Notes: generated by a model not told the origin, from the sequence alone. Positions 19,202 through 28,727 are shown, counted from the stretch's first letter. The stretch is 64,000 nt of DNA from Chitinivorax sp. B (GCF_005503445.1 NZ_SCOH01000007.1:88481-152480); one strand, 5' to 3'. Numbers and translations: made by a program.

Positions 19202-21078
19202 TCTTTATGTCCTTCTAAAACAAAACTGTGTCGTGCTGCCCAGTACCATACCGCAGACCATATAAATAAGATAGTAACCATTAATATTAATAATGGATGT
19301 ATGGTCATGTTGGCCTGTAATTGATATTTTCTGTTGTTATGAATTGGAGATGAATTGTCTGTCGTGGAAAAGACGATTCCTCTATCTTCGTATAAGCATT
19401 TTCCATTACCTTGAAATACAATTTCCTCAATTTTTGAATTGCATGAAATCATTGAATGACTATTCTCGAATAGCTTTACTCCGTATTGATTGTTTATGGT
19501 ATTGGTTCTTGAGTCTTCAATTCTAATAGCGCCGGAGAATTTGTGTTGAGGTATTCCAAAGTAATATGTATTTCCCATGTGTAAGCTAATGTCTTTCGTA
19601 TTTATATCAAAATTTAATGGTTTTTCTGATATATTTCCAATATTGAAAGTAATAATTGAAGTCAATAGCAATGGAATTATGGCGACAAGAAGAATTACTC
19701 TCTCTTTCTGATGGTGGGCTATTTGAATTTTCAATGAAAAGCTATTTGAAATAGCACCAGAGATAACTATGACAATAGCAGCAACAGAAGGCACGCTAAG
19801 TAATATGTCATGAGAAAAGAAAGATGCACCTAAAATTGCAACAGCAGAAGGGATGCATGATTTGCTATTTGAGATAAGCACAAGAAATATAACAAGGCTC
19901 GGTATTATTATCCAGCCCAGATGTCCAAAGGCAACGGCAAATAAGACAAAGCTATTATGTGGGCCAAGTTTAAATGCCTTTTCCAAGCCCATGCCAAATG
20001 AAGGGGCAGATTTGTATGCGTCCAGTGATTGCTTTAGGAGCATTGCACGTGCTACTGCGGAATTAGTGTGCTCGATATCATTAAGTGTGGGATTGGTAAC
20101 TGTTTCTGGCTTAGTTGGTAGTATTCGAACATTGTCATTGGGGCTACTAACGGGAATCTCCGCTTTAAGTCTTGATTCTTCTGAAGGTGATAATGTATTT
20201 TCCTTATTCTCATGCCACATAGCATTTGCGGAAATTAGTCCTTGTAAGGCATTTTTTGTGGCTACGCCAAAAGATTTATTGTTCGCATAGGCAAACGTTA
20301 TTGTAATAAGAACAAATATAAAAGAGAGAATAGCTGGTTTCAGGCCTTCTCTAATTTCCTTTATTTTCGACCTATTAATTGTTATCATTCCTGACAATAA
20401 TGCAAGAAGGCCGATAATCATTGTAGTTCGAGATAGTGTTACATATATTGCGCCGGAGGTAAGTAGAATAACAGCAGCTCGCCATTTCAATTTAACTGAC
20501 CAGATTGATCCAGCTATCCCAATTAGTAATGATATGGCTGCTATATTTGGATTTATAAAAATTGACGCAGCTCTTCCTGTTGTGCTAGTAAAACCATCGA
20601 GAAAGCATGCGTCCAAAAGGCAGTAAATAGACATTAAGCAAACTAATGCAATAGCATATTGAGCTACTAGGCGCACACCAACTGCACAAGATATAACTGT
20701 AAAGGTAAATATTGATGCAATTCCGACTATGTAATTTTTAGAAATAGAGTCAATTGGCGACGAATTTAGAAAAATGGGAAGTATTAAAATTAGGCTTAAA
20801 ATCAATAGATTCAATGCAATTCTTCTTATCTCTTGATTGTAGATAACGAAAAAAATTGAAAGAAAAGCACTGGCTCCATATGTAAAATAAATAATGGATG
20901 AAATTGATTTTGGAGTTGATTGTAATTGAGAGCTAATATAGGTCAGTAATCCTGTTTGAAATAGAAATAAATAAATTGTTAGTAAGGCAATGCCGAATCT
21001 TTCTGTTAGATGTCCTGGCAAAATTACTTTATTTATATTAGCTATTTTCATGACGAGGGCTTTGATATAGGTTTTCAT
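19186..21078 (-). CDS. O-antigen polymerase/ligase-like membrane protein (Wzy/WaaL type)
   Basis: A 630-residue protein with about a dozen hydrophobic helices and a large periplasmic loop around residues 290-370 ending in SFGMGLEKAFKLGPHNSFVLFAVAFGHLG, which resembles the HNxxL motif of the Wzy_C (O-antigen ligase) family. A second extracytoplasmic beta-rich stretch lies near 480-590, followed by a last helix; this C-terminal extension is unusual for Wzy. The codon and base use is clearly more AT-rich than flanking genes. It overlaps the upstream glycosyltransferase gene by 41 bases, or 14 if translation starts at the internal ATG at 21051. Polymerase or ligase cannot be separated by sequence alone. 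Confidence 0.8.
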   Translation of the reverse strand: MKTYIKALVMKIANINKVILPGHLTERFGIALLTIYLFLFQTGLLTYISSQLQSTPKSISSIIYFTYGASAFLSIFFVIYNQEIRRIALNLLILSLILILPIFLNSSPIDSISKNYIVGIASIFTFTVISCAVGVRLVAQYAIALVCLMSIYCLLDACFLDGFTSTTGRAASIFINPNIAAISLLIGIAGSIWSVKLKWRAAVILLTSGAIYVTLSRTTMIIGLLALLSGMITINRSKIKEIREGLKPAILSFIFVLITITFAYANNKSFGVATKNALQGLISANAMWHENKENTLSPSEESRLKAEIPVSSPNDNVRILPTKPETVTNPTLNDIEHTNSAVARAMLLKQSLDAYKSAPSFGMGLEKAFKLGPHNSFVLFAVAFGHLGWIIIPSLVIFLVLISNSKSCIPSAVAILGASFFSHDILLSVPSVAAIVIVISGAISNSFSLKIQIAHHQKERVILLVAIIPLLLTSIITFNIGNISEKPLNFDINTKDISLHMGNTYYFGIPQHKFSGAIRIEDSRTNTINNQYGVKLFENSHSMISCNSKIEEIVFQGNGKCLYEDRGIVFSTTDNSSPIHNNRKYQLQANMTIHPLLILMVTILFIWSAVWYWAARHSFVLEGHKECAAS

Positions 21079-22198
21079 GACTGTTCACCATTTCCGCAAC
21101 TGAGAATCTACTAATGACTAGTTCAGTGCGTTTTCTTGATGAGATAGATGGTAAACATTCTTCGCCAAGAATTTTTCTAATTCCATTTGCAAGCTCTATC
21201 GGATTTTTGGGTAAAACTAATTCACAACCTGGCATTCCATACAATACTTCAACATTCCCACCAACCGACGTTGCAACAATTGGTAAACCAGCAGCCAATT
21301 TTTCTAACAAAGCATTTGAACATCCTTCTTCATGTGAAGCCATAATGCCGATATCCATGGCGCAGAGAAGTATATTTACATCATTTCGACGCCCCATGTA
21401 GGTTATTGCCTTGTCTACCGAATGCATATGCGCAAATTTCTTTAGCTCACAAAGTATTCCACGATCCTCCCCTATTAAGTATAAGTGAACATTGGGGTTG
21501 GTTTTGTATATTATTGAAAAAGCTTCTATTAAATCTTGATGCCCCTTGTATGGAATAAGGTTTGCTACAGAAACTAATGCGATCTGATCATCTACAATGC
21601 CTAAATTATTTCTAATCTCATTTCGCTTTGGGCATTCGACGTTATTTCCAGAGAAATGCAAGCCGTTATATATAAGTCTAATTTTTCCGGGATTTACTTT
21701 ATCTCGAGATATGGTGTCGTCGACCACCGCTTGTGAATTTGCAGTAATTGAGGTGGAGCATATATTTGCAATTCGATCACACCATTTCCACCATGGATGC
21801 CGATCTTGATGAGTTCCTAAAGCGCGGCGAGATGTGATAACTGTCTTGACTCCAAGTAATCGCCCTGTAAGAGCTCCCATAAAATTTGTCAGTGGTAGAA
21901 ACGCATGCAGTGCATGTGGTCTTAACGTGAGTGTAAGCCAAAACAACCGCCACTCTGCACGTAGTAATGAGAAAACCTTTTTCCAGCGTGAAGCCTGGGA
22001 ATTATAACCACCTGTATGGATTTGAACCCCGGCGGCCATCAATAAAGCTTTTAAGGGGCCGTCATCTTCTAAAGAGAAAAGATGAGCCTCTCGACCTCGC
22101 TTAATCAGCTCACTTGATAGCATTAACAATTGGTTTTCAGCACCACCTATGTTTAATGAACCAATAACGTAAAGAACCTTAAGAGGAGATGCACTCAT
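21038..22198 (-). CDS. glycosyltransferase family 4
   Basis: A 386-residue GT-B glycosyltransferase beginning KVLYVIGSLNIGGAENQLLMLSSEL, the GGAE acceptor-domain signature of GT4. The donor domain shows VSVANLIPYKGHQDLIEAF and ASHEEGCSNALLEKLAAGLPIVAT, which contains the E..E nucleotide-sugar binding pair. It probably adds one residue to the lipid-linked repeat. Linkage and sugar are unknown. The stop lies inside the start of the polymerase gene, so the two are likely translationally coupled. Confidence 0.87.
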   Translation of the reverse strand: MSASPLKVLYVIGSLNIGGAENQLLMLSSELIKRGREAHLFSLEDDGPLKALLMAAGVQIHTGGYNSQASRWKKVFSLLRAEWRLFWLTLTLRPHALHAFLPLTNFMGALTGRLLGVKTVITSRRALGTHQDRHPWWKWCDRIANICSTSITANSQAVVDDTISRDKVNPGKIRLIYNGLHFSGNNVECPKRNEIRNNLGIVDDQIALVSVANLIPYKGHQDLIEAFSIIYKTNPNVHLYLIGEDRGILCELKKFAHMHSVDKAITYMGRRNDVNILLCAMDIGIMASHEEGCSNALLEKLAAGLPIVATSVGGNVEVLYGMPGCELVLPKNPIELANGIRKILGEECLPSISSRKRTELVISRFSVAEMVNSHENLYQSPRHENS

Positions 22199-22219
22199 TT
22201 GGGTATATCCGGAATATGT

Positions 22220-23377
22220 TTAGCGTGCGGATTCATTTTTTCGTTCTGCAATGACATTTGCACAGACTCTTTGCCATTGAGTGTAAATCCTATCAGATGA
22301 AAACCGCTCTGCAACTAGTTTGGCTTCTTTGCCTAAGCGTTCTCGCTTTTTCTGATCATTGGCAAGTAGTTTTAACGCATTACTCAAGGCGAGTATGTCA
22401 CCATTGGGTATGAGCAATCCATCTGTTTCATGACGGATAATATCTGCAGGCCCACTATTACAATCGAATGCAATACTTGCAAGCCCACATTGCATTGCTT
22501 CCAGAAGAACATTTGGAAAGCCCTCATAGCGAGAGCTTAGTACAAAGATGTCCCCATTCTGTAACCAGGACTCAGGATCGGTCTGGGCTCCAGGGAGTTT
22601 AATATTTTTATTCAAATTTAACTGCTTTATGAGTAATTCAAGCGAGCTACGTTCTTCACCTTCACCTAAAATTACAAGCGACCAGCCTTGTAGAGCTAAG
22701 TCCGTGTTAGCAAACGCACTAATTAAAAGGTCAAATCCCTTTTGAGGAGACAGCCGGCCTACCCCAAGGATTATGTTACCTGGCGGCATATTGAGTGGGC
22801 GTTGGCTGCGGGAAACAAAAGATGGTCTCACCGCGTTCGGTATGATATGTACCTTTTGAGAGGGATACCAATCCTTGGCCCATTCTGCAGCACTTGTTGT
22901 TTGAACTATCAGCCGATCTGCAAGTTGGTAACTGAGTCTGCGCAGAATATCCCAACTCTTACCAACTCTATGATGTCTAGGATCAATGCGTTCCGAAATA
23001 ATTATTGGTATTTTGGTGAAGATAAGAGAAAGTAAAACACGAATATTTGTAAGGTCAATGAAGCTTATTACAATATTAGGGGATTGTAATGTTACTTCGC
23101 GGCGTATCATTCTTAGTCGTTGCAGAGAACTAACGATGCTGGTCAATTTGTTATTTGACGGCCACATTATATTTAGTCGAATTCGGGAGACGGAACTTGA
23201 TAACTTATATCTATCTTCCCGCTCTCCTTCAAGTGTGACTAGCGTGACACGTATTCCTTGAGCTACTAGGAATTCAGCAAGGTCTACCATTACTCGTTCA
23301 GCCCCTCCACCACCTAGGCTTGAAATAATCAACATAATGTGAAGTGGGGTTACTGGGCTGTATTGAGTTGTATCCAT
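22220..23377 (-). CDS. glycosyltransferase family 4 (PglH/PglJ-like)
   Basis: A 385-residue GT4 enzyme starting IMLIISSLGGGGAERVMVDLAEFL, the pattern of the Campylobacter PglA/PglH/PglJ and WaaG-like group. The donor domain has GVGRLSPQKGFDLLISAF and SSRYEGFPNVLLEAMQCGLASIAFD, with the E..E pair and a Cys in place of the usual Ala or Gly. It is predicted to be peripheral on the inner membrane. It starts inside the flippase gene (28-base overlap) and ends 21 bases before the next glycosyltransferase. Substrate unknown. Confidence 0.87.
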   Translation of the reverse strand: MDTTQYSPVTPLHIMLIISSLGGGGAERVMVDLAEFLVAQGIRVTLVTLEGEREDRYKLSSSVSRIRLNIMWPSNNKLTSIVSSLQRLRMIRREVTLQSPNIVISFIDLTNIRVLLSLIFTKIPIIISERIDPRHHRVGKSWDILRRLSYQLADRLIVQTTSAAEWAKDWYPSQKVHIIPNAVRPSFVSRSQRPLNMPPGNIILGVGRLSPQKGFDLLISAFANTDLALQGWSLVILGEGEERSSLELLIKQLNLNKNIKLPGAQTDPESWLQNGDIFVLSSRYEGFPNVLLEAMQCGLASIAFDCNSGPADIIRHETDGLLIPNGDILALSNALKLLANDQKKRERLGKEAKLVAERFSSDRIYTQWQRVCANVIAERKNESAR

Positions 23378-24843
23378 TCAGTTGCCTTTAATAGCCTACA
23401 TGCAAGTATAAATAGAAATAAGAACGTTGTTACTCGAATGACAAATGCTATGAGTGTATCGGTATTGGTTAGTAATTGCCGTAGTATTAATTCTGAAGTT
23501 ATTGCAGGTGCAATAATTAAGAAGCATTTTGTAATGGCATTAATGCTCTGTGGTGGGATGCCTGACGTTGAAAAAAACTTTTTGAAATTGAAAGTAAAGA
23601 AGGTTAGTACGAATATTTGTGCAATTAAGGGTGAGAGTACTATGTTGGTTATACTGGATGTACTGGCGCCTGCAAAACACATTAGACTAGTGAAGATTAG
23701 CGAGATAAGCGATGAAATTGAAAGTAAATGTGGTCGCTGCATTGCTTGAAACAGCTTTGCATAGAAAGTTGCTAATGCAAATGGGAAGAGTGAGAGAGTT
23801 AAAAGAGTCCATGCCTGCCAAACGCTATTACTTAATGTCTGATCGAATTTGCCACGACTAAATAGCGTGCTGACAGTTGACTCACCTAAAAACACAACAC
23901 CACTTAGTATAAATAAACATACAAGCAGTGTGGCTCGACTGATTTTCCAGAATAGTCTGACGATCTCATCATGCTGTTTTGTAGAAAGTAAGCTTGCCAA
24001 GTGTGGTAGTAGTACCGTACTAATCCCAATTATTAAAATCTGAGTTAGTGCACTATGTAGCCTGGATGCATATCCATAAACTGCAACGGCACCCTCTCCA
24101 AGCCTTGAGCATGCAATTTGAATGAGAACAATCGTTCCATTTGAAAGAACAACTGAGGGCAGAGTTGGAATGGCGAGTTTAAGCGTAGCTTTGACTTCTT
24201 CTATTACACCCTTGGGTAGTAACAGAATTGCTAAACCAATTCTGTTGTATGCGTAAAGCATAAAGAGGAGTTGGGTTATCCAGCCAAGTATTAGCGTTAT
24301 CAGCAGCGTGTTAAGGTTGTGTAGTGGCCATAACCAAAGCGCAAGCGCGGATACTATAGCATTGAGGACAGGGGCGGCAGCGGCGGCACCAAAGCGATTA
24401 TGGCAATTTAAGACTAAGCCTAGGAAGTCAGAAAGTACGGTTGGAACCAAAGACCAAATTGCAATAGAAAGTGCAATATCAATCATTGGTTTACGCGGAT
24501 CACCGCTGATTGGTACCAGAATATCGGTCAGTTGTGCCTTTGCGATAAAAATGACAATTGACAGTAATATGGCAATTATCAAAACAACTTGGCCAATTGC
24601 TACCCGAAATGTATTGGCAAATTCTGGATTTTCGTGATTTAACGCTATGTAGCGACCAACAAAACCTGATTGCAACCATCCGCTGATGACCCCAGACAGT
24701 AGTGTGGGTGCGGCAAGTGCAAGGTTATATGCGTCAACTTCACCGGATGCGCCAAAAAAATAAGCAATAAGAGCGGTACGCAAAAATGCAAATACCTGCG
24801 CAATAATTGTAAAAAGCGAAACAATTCTGGCATTGCTCAGCAT
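23350..24843 (-). CDS. MurJ/MviN-like lipid-linked oligosaccharide flippase (Wzx role)
   Basis: A 497-residue integral membrane protein with about 14 predicted helices. The N-terminus resembles MVF-family flippases (SNARIVSLFTIIAQVFAFLRTALIAYFFGASGEVDAYNLALAAPTLLSG). In a polysaccharide cluster the likely role is export of the undecaprenyl-linked repeat unit, the Wzx function, rather than lipid II export by the housekeeping MurJ. It is the first gene of the cluster, so the operon promoter should lie upstream of 24843. The DNA is AT-rich like the polymerase gene. Confidence 0.85.
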   Translation of the reverse strand: MLSNARIVSLFTIIAQVFAFLRTALIAYFFGASGEVDAYNLALAAPTLLSGVISGWLQSGFVGRYIALNHENPEFANTFRVAIGQVVLIIAILLSIVIFIAKAQLTDILVPISGDPRKPMIDIALSIAIWSLVPTVLSDFLGLVLNCHNRFGAAAAAPVLNAIVSALALWLWPLHNLNTLLITLILGWITQLLFMLYAYNRIGLAILLLPKGVIEEVKATLKLAIPTLPSVVLSNGTIVLIQIACSRLGEGAVAVYGYASRLHSALTQILIIGISTVLLPHLASLLSTKQHDEIVRLFWKISRATLLVCLFILSGVVFLGESTVSTLFSRGKFDQTLSNSVWQAWTLLTLSLFPFALATFYAKLFQAMQRPHLLSISSLISLIFTSLMCFAGASTSSITNIVLSPLIAQIFVLTFFTFNFKKFFSTSGIPPQSINAITKCFLIIAPAITSELILRQLLTNTDTLIAFVIRVTTFLFLFILACRLLKATEWIQLNTAQ

Positions 24844-25124
24844 TTGCTTTCCTGGTTGCGGCGATCATCCGGCAATTAGCTCATTTTCTGTCGAGCCTTA
24901 GATCATAGTGTTAAGATCGGTAGTCGTATTCTTGAAATGAGAAATCGTTTCTCATAAAACATAAGAAAATTTTGCTTTTAGGATTTCTTTGGAAATATTC
25001 TATGATGTTACTTTGTAAATTCTACCATTCGATCAGTCTTGTAAACAATCATCGCTGTTAACGGTAACCGAGGCCGATAAATTCGAACTTAGCTCAAGAA
25101 ACATTTATAACTGCAGAACGTGAA
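24844..25124. promoter_or_regulatory. AT-rich leader region of the polysaccharide operon with a palindrome
   Basis: No gene is supported here. It is the presumed promoter region of the nine-gene minus-strand cluster. It holds a perfect inverted repeat ATGAGAAA-TCG-TTTCTCAT at 24937-24955 and an A/T-rich tract at 24955-25025 that could contain promoter elements. I looked for a JUMPStart/ops element (GGCGGTAG-type) on the minus strand and did not find one. Which regulator reads the palindrome is unknown. Confidence 0.4.
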
Positions 25125-25147
25125 ACAGCCCACATTAAGTGGGCTGT
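25125..25147 (-). terminator. hairpin terminator downstream of tRNA-Phe
   Basis: Perfect nine-base stem ACAGCCCAC / GTGGGCTGT around a five-base loop, eight bases beyond the tRNA 3' end on its own strand, followed by TTTC. It fits a transcription terminator for the tRNA, although the T-tract is short. Confidence 0.7.
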
Positions 25148-25154
25148 AGTATTC

Positions 25155-25230
<76 letters not shown>

Positions 25231-25314
25231 TTCGAGAGGTCGCCATTAAATACTATGGGGCTGTTTGAGTCAAGCTGTTTTTACAAAATAGTGAAGAAAA
25301 ATGGATGGGGTCGC

Positions 25315-25881
25315 CTAAGAAAACGTTTGTGCAGATGGATGGCGCCGTCGCATTTCGTTGAGCATGCCTTGAAATTGCTCGGAAATTTCATTTTTGATGA
25401 AAGCAAGTCCGATACCAGGAGGAATCCATGTGCTTGGGGTGCTGACCGAATGAAATGTGATATGTGTGCCGGTGTTGTCGTGACTTAATTGGGTGATGCC
25501 TGTCATGGCGCGTACGTTGCCGCTGATGCTTTTCGAGCGGATCTGGGTAATGGGTTTGAGTTCAATGTCTCGAGTCGATTCAAAACCAAAGCTGAGCAAG
25601 CCAAAGTGTGCGCGTCCTTTTTGTTGGACGCGTATTTGGTCGCCATATCGCTCCACAACATTGCTCTCCTGAACGTTGGGAACAAATTGAGCCATGTGTT
25701 CAAAATCGGTCAGCACAGCCCAGGCGGCGGCCTGGCTGACATCTGTCACCATTTCGCAATCCACGACGATGTCCTCCCCTTGCTTGGTCACATGTACCGT
25801 CACCGGGGATTGGGCGTTGGTGTCTGCGGTGACGGGGTTGATCAGTGTCAACACAAGCAAGGGCCAAGCCAAGTAGCGCAT
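25315..25881 (-). CDS. secreted SRPBCC/START-like protein (polyketide cyclase family)
   Basis: A 188-residue protein with a Sec signal peptide (MRYLAWPLLVLTLINPVTA) and then a helix-grip SRPBCC domain: VDCEMVTDVSQAAAWAVLTDFEHMAQFVPNVQESNVVERYGDQIRVQQKG is the typical Polyketide_cyc2 or coenzyme-Q-binding start. Such domains bind hydrophobic ligands in a central cavity. Export to the periplasm is less usual for the fold, but this signal-peptide type recurs in betaproteobacteria. The ligand is unknown. It is a single gene on the same strand as priA, 372 bases away. Confidence 0.8.
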   Translation of the reverse strand: MRYLAWPLLVLTLINPVTADTNAQSPVTVHVTKQGEDIVVDCEMVTDVSQAAAWAVLTDFEHMAQFVPNVQESNVVERYGDQIRVQQKGRAHFGLLSFGFESTRDIELKPITQIRSKSISGNVRAMTGITQLSHDNTGTHITFHSVSTPSTWIPPGIGLAFIKNEISEQFQGMLNEMRRRHPSAQTFS

Positions 25882-26012
25882 ACGTTCTCCTGAATTGTAG
25901 TGGGTTTATTTGTATGGCATTTTAGCCTGGGTTGCATTCTTGTGAGAGCCAATATCATGCTGTGTTAACAAATACTTACAAAGATACTAAGACTGATATT
26001 TCGTAACGGGAG

Positions 26013-26177
26013 TTATTTTGTTGAGGGCGGGACTACGAGCTGGTTGTCTAGTGTCAATGGCCAATAGCCAATAGTTTTGACCCAATAGTGGCCATTAACA
26101 TCTAGTTTACTTTGGATCGGAATCAGTCGATTTTGTCGGTGGTCTTGCTGGGTGTAGGGCAGGGTAACAGGATGCAT
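26013..26177 (-). CDS. possible 54-residue hypothetical protein
   Basis: An open frame of 54 codons from ATG to TAA lies in the 372-base gap downstream of priA, on the same strand. The predicted peptide is polar, with no signal or membrane segment; its middle reads KLDVNGHYWVKTIGYWPL. No ribosome binding site is visible before the ATG and I recognise no family, so it may be chance. The rest of the gap (25882-26012 and 26178-26253) holds nothing I can support except an inverted repeat AATGGCCA / TGGCCATT at 26056-26063 and 26099-26106, inside this frame. Confidence 0.25.
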   Translation of the reverse strand: MHPVTLPYTQQDHRQNRLIPIQSKLDVNGHYWVKTIGYWPLTLDNQLVVPPSTK

Positions 26178-26253
26178 AAGTACAGCGTATCTCAGTTATG
26201 GCCAAGTGCTACTGGAGGTTGTGTTCTTGATATCGTTATGCGGGATACCAGAC

Positions 26254-28443
26254 TTATACCTCTAGAGGGTCAACATCAATGATCCACCGTACTTGGCGCT
26301 CGTTGAGTGTATGTAGTTGCGGGATCCAGTTGCGTAACAGGGTCTGCAGTATGGCTCGTGAGGGATGCTGCACTAACAGCTGCGCGCGCGCCCAACCCGC
26401 AAGGCGGGTCAGGGCTGCGGGGACTGGGTCGAACAGATCAACGGGTGAATTAAGGGCATGAGCAAATTGTTTGGCTTGATCCAGAAAGGCAATAGCCAAC
26501 TCCAAGTCTTGTGCTTCTGCGCGAAGGACTGCTTGGTACAGGAAAGGGGGGAAGTGTGCTTGGCGACGTTCTTCTAGCAGACGCTTCGCATAACTATCAA
26601 AATCGTGTGCTACCAGTGCATGTAGTAATGGATGATCTGGGAATTGTGTTTGGATTAGTACCTCACCCGGGATGCCAGCTCTTCCAGCTCGACCCGAAAC
26701 TTGCATCAACAAGGAGAACAGACGCTCGGTGGCTCTGAAGTCCGCGCTGTAAAGGCCGCTGTCGGCGTTCAGTACGCATACCAGAGATAGATTTGGGAAG
26801 TCATGACCCTTTGCCAGCATCTGCGTGCCGACCAGAATGTCGACCTTGCCGCCATGGATGTTGGCAAGCATGGTGTTGAAGGCTTCTTTGCGGCGAGTTG
26901 CATCGCGATCGACACGGAGAATCCGGGCCTGAGGTAGCCTTTCCGTCAGTGCCGCTTCAATGCGTTGTGTGCCGACGCCCAGCGGCCGGATGTCCTGATT
27001 GCCACAATCGGGGCAGGCTGATGGCACTGATTCTTCATAGCCACATAGGTGGCATCGTAATTGCCGCTCACGCAAGTGGACGACCAATCTTGCGGAACAT
27101 CGCTGGCAGCCCGCAATCCAGCCGCATTCTCCGCAAAACAATACGGGTGCAAAGCCGCGGCGGTTGATGAATACCAGGCTTTGTTCACCAGCCAACAGTC
27201 GAGCATTTAATGCATTGACCATGTCGTCCGACAACCCATCTTGTAAAAGCAGTCGGCGGGTATCGATGGTTTTGACGATGGGTAGCTCAGCAACGTCAAC
27301 CGCTCGTTTGTTCAGCTTGGCCAGTCGATAACGACCTGTATGCGCATTATGGTAGGTTTCAAGGGCCGGTGTAGCAGAACCCAGCACAACAGGGATTTGA
27401 CGTAGTCGGGCACGAAAGACTGCAACATCGCGTGCTGAGTAGCGTAGCCCCTCTTGTTGCTTGAATGAGCTGTCATGCTCTTCATCCACAATAATCATGC
27501 CCAATCGTGGCAGAGGGGTGAATACAGCTAATCGTGTTCCCAGCACGATATCTGCTTGACCACATTGTGCAGTCAACCAGTTATCCGCACGCTCACCATC
27601 AGCTAAGGCGCTGTGCAGGCTGACAATACACCGATTGGGGAAACGGGCGCTGAAACGTACTGTTAGTTGTGGGGTCAGGTTGATTTCCGGGATCAGAACC
27701 AATACTTGTCGACCGGCAGCTAACTCAGCTGCAATCAGCTGCAAATAGACCTCAGTCTTGCCGCTACCTGTTATGCCATGTAGTAACGTGACCGCAAATC
27801 CTGGTTGGCTTTGGATTGCTGTGATGGCGGCTTGTTGCTCGATATTCAATGCCGGCAGAGGGGTGAGCGGAAATTGTTCGGCCATTGGTGGTATGCAACG
27901 AGCAACCCAACCTTCGCGAGCCCATTGGCGTAATGTGGCTGGGGCATTTGCAGCAACTTGCTGGGCTTGCTCCACTGCCAATGGACCCGATTGCAATGTG
28001 GCATACAGTCGCTGTTGGGTGGGAGCTCGTGCACTGATTCTTCCTTGAAGCTGGTTGCTGCCTAGTTCTGTCAGTTGCCAATGAGTACCAGGCGGCCGGT
28101 GATAAGCGGCAGTTTGTCGTAACCGCACCGGCAGACCGGTAAAAATGACCTGCCCAAAGGGGTGCTGATAGTAATCTGCACAAAATCGACAGGTATCCAG
28201 CACGTCCTGCGGGAGTGGCGGCATGTCATGGTGAAGTGTAATCACCGATTTCAGCTTGGATGGTGCATATTCGCTGGTACTGGCGACATCGATCACGATA
28301 CCGGTCAGTTTGCGTGGGCCGAAGGGGACGACAACCCGCCTGCCGATATCGTTTTCGGTGATGTCGGTGGCGAGGTAGTCGAAGGGGCCTGCCAGCGGGA
28401 CATCCAGCGCAATACGTGCGATGTTCATTGGTTGCGATGCCAA
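26254..28443 (-). CDS. priA: primosomal replication restart helicase PriA
   Basis: A 729-residue DNA helicase that reloads DnaB at stalled forks. The N-terminal 3' DNA-binding domain is followed by a superfamily 2 helicase core with Walker A HGITGSGKTEV, the DEEH box in IIVDEEHDSSFKQQ, and a GSATPA motif. The zinc-binding insert has cysteine pairs in FCGECGW, CQRCSA, CHLCGY and CPDCGN. Length is normal for PriA. The upstream region carries DnaA-box-like repeats. The ATG used here gives the normal N-terminus (MNIARIALDVPLAGPFDYL begins at the second Met), so translation may start either at 28443 or at the ATG 12 bases downstream. Confidence 0.96.
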   Translation of the reverse strand: MASQPMNIARIALDVPLAGPFDYLATDITENDIGRRVVVPFGPRKLTGIVIDVASTSEYAPSKLKSVITLHHDMPPLPQDVLDTCRFCADYYQHPFGQVIFTGLPVRLRQTAAYHRPPGTHWQLTELGSNQLQGRISARAPTQQRLYATLQSGPLAVEQAQQVAANAPATLRQWAREGWVARCIPPMAEQFPLTPLPALNIEQQAAITAIQSQPGFAVTLLHGITGSGKTEVYLQLIAAELAAGRQVLVLIPEINLTPQLTVRFSARFPNRCIVSLHSALADGERADNWLTAQCGQADIVLGTRLAVFTPLPRLGMIIVDEEHDSSFKQQEGLRYSARDVAVFRARLRQIPVVLGSATPALETYHNAHTGRYRLAKLNKRAVDVAELPIVKTIDTRRLLLQDGLSDDMVNALNARLLAGEQSLVFINRRGFAPVLFCGECGWIAGCQRCSARLVVHLRERQLRCHLCGYEESVPSACPDCGNQDIRPLGVGTQRIEAALTERLPQARILRVDRDATRRKEAFNTMLANIHGGKVDILVGTQMLAKGHDFPNLSLVCVLNADSGLYSADFRATERLFSLLMQVSGRAGRAGIPGEVLIQTQFPDHPLLHALVAHDFDSYAKRLLEERRQAHFPPFLYQAVLRAEAQDLELAIAFLDQAKQFAHALNSPVDLFDPVPAALTRLAGWARAQLLVQHPSRAILQTLLRNWIPQLHTLNERQVRWIIDVDPLEV

Positions 28444-28511
28444 GTTGCTATGTTGCTGTAACTTCTCATCATGTCACGCTAGGTCATTCAGCATAAAGCG
28501 ATTTTCAAGCA

Positions 28512-28544
28512 ATCCACAAAATCTGTGGATAACTTTGTGGAATA
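28512..28544. promoter_or_regulatory. DnaA-box-like cluster upstream of priA
   Basis: A perfect DnaA consensus box TGTGGATAA (TTATCCACA on the other strand) at 28524-28532 is half of a palindrome ATCCACA-AAATC-TGTGGAT (28512-28530). A third, weaker match TGTGGAATA (7 of 9) follows at 28536-28544. The cluster lies 69-101 bases upstream of priA in a 284-base gap that also holds an AT-rich stretch. DnaA control of priA is an inference. Confidence 0.45.
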
Positions 28545-28727
28545 CGCGTGAGAAACGGGCCAAGTTACCGGGGTGAAAGGCCATTTGTTAGATTGTGCAA
28601 AAAAACGGCAACAAAATAAATCAATACTAATCAATGACATACTGTCTATCTTTGTGCGTTTGACGGTGGTCTCTGGAAGAGTGCGAGATTTATTTTTTTT
28701 GTGAACAACTTACTAAATGTCAAGGGT

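Noticed and set aside
24844..25124. JUMPStart/ops element before the polysaccharide operon
   Set aside because: Searched for GGCGGTAG-type sequence on the minus strand and found none.
26056..26106. Inverted repeat AATGGCCA / TGGCCATT as a regulatory hairpin
   Set aside because: Arms are eight bases with a 35-base loop and no adjacent gene start; likely chance.
28444..28727. Replication origin near priA
   Set aside because: DnaA-box-like repeats are present but only one is a full consensus match and neither dnaA nor the usual origin genes are adjacent.
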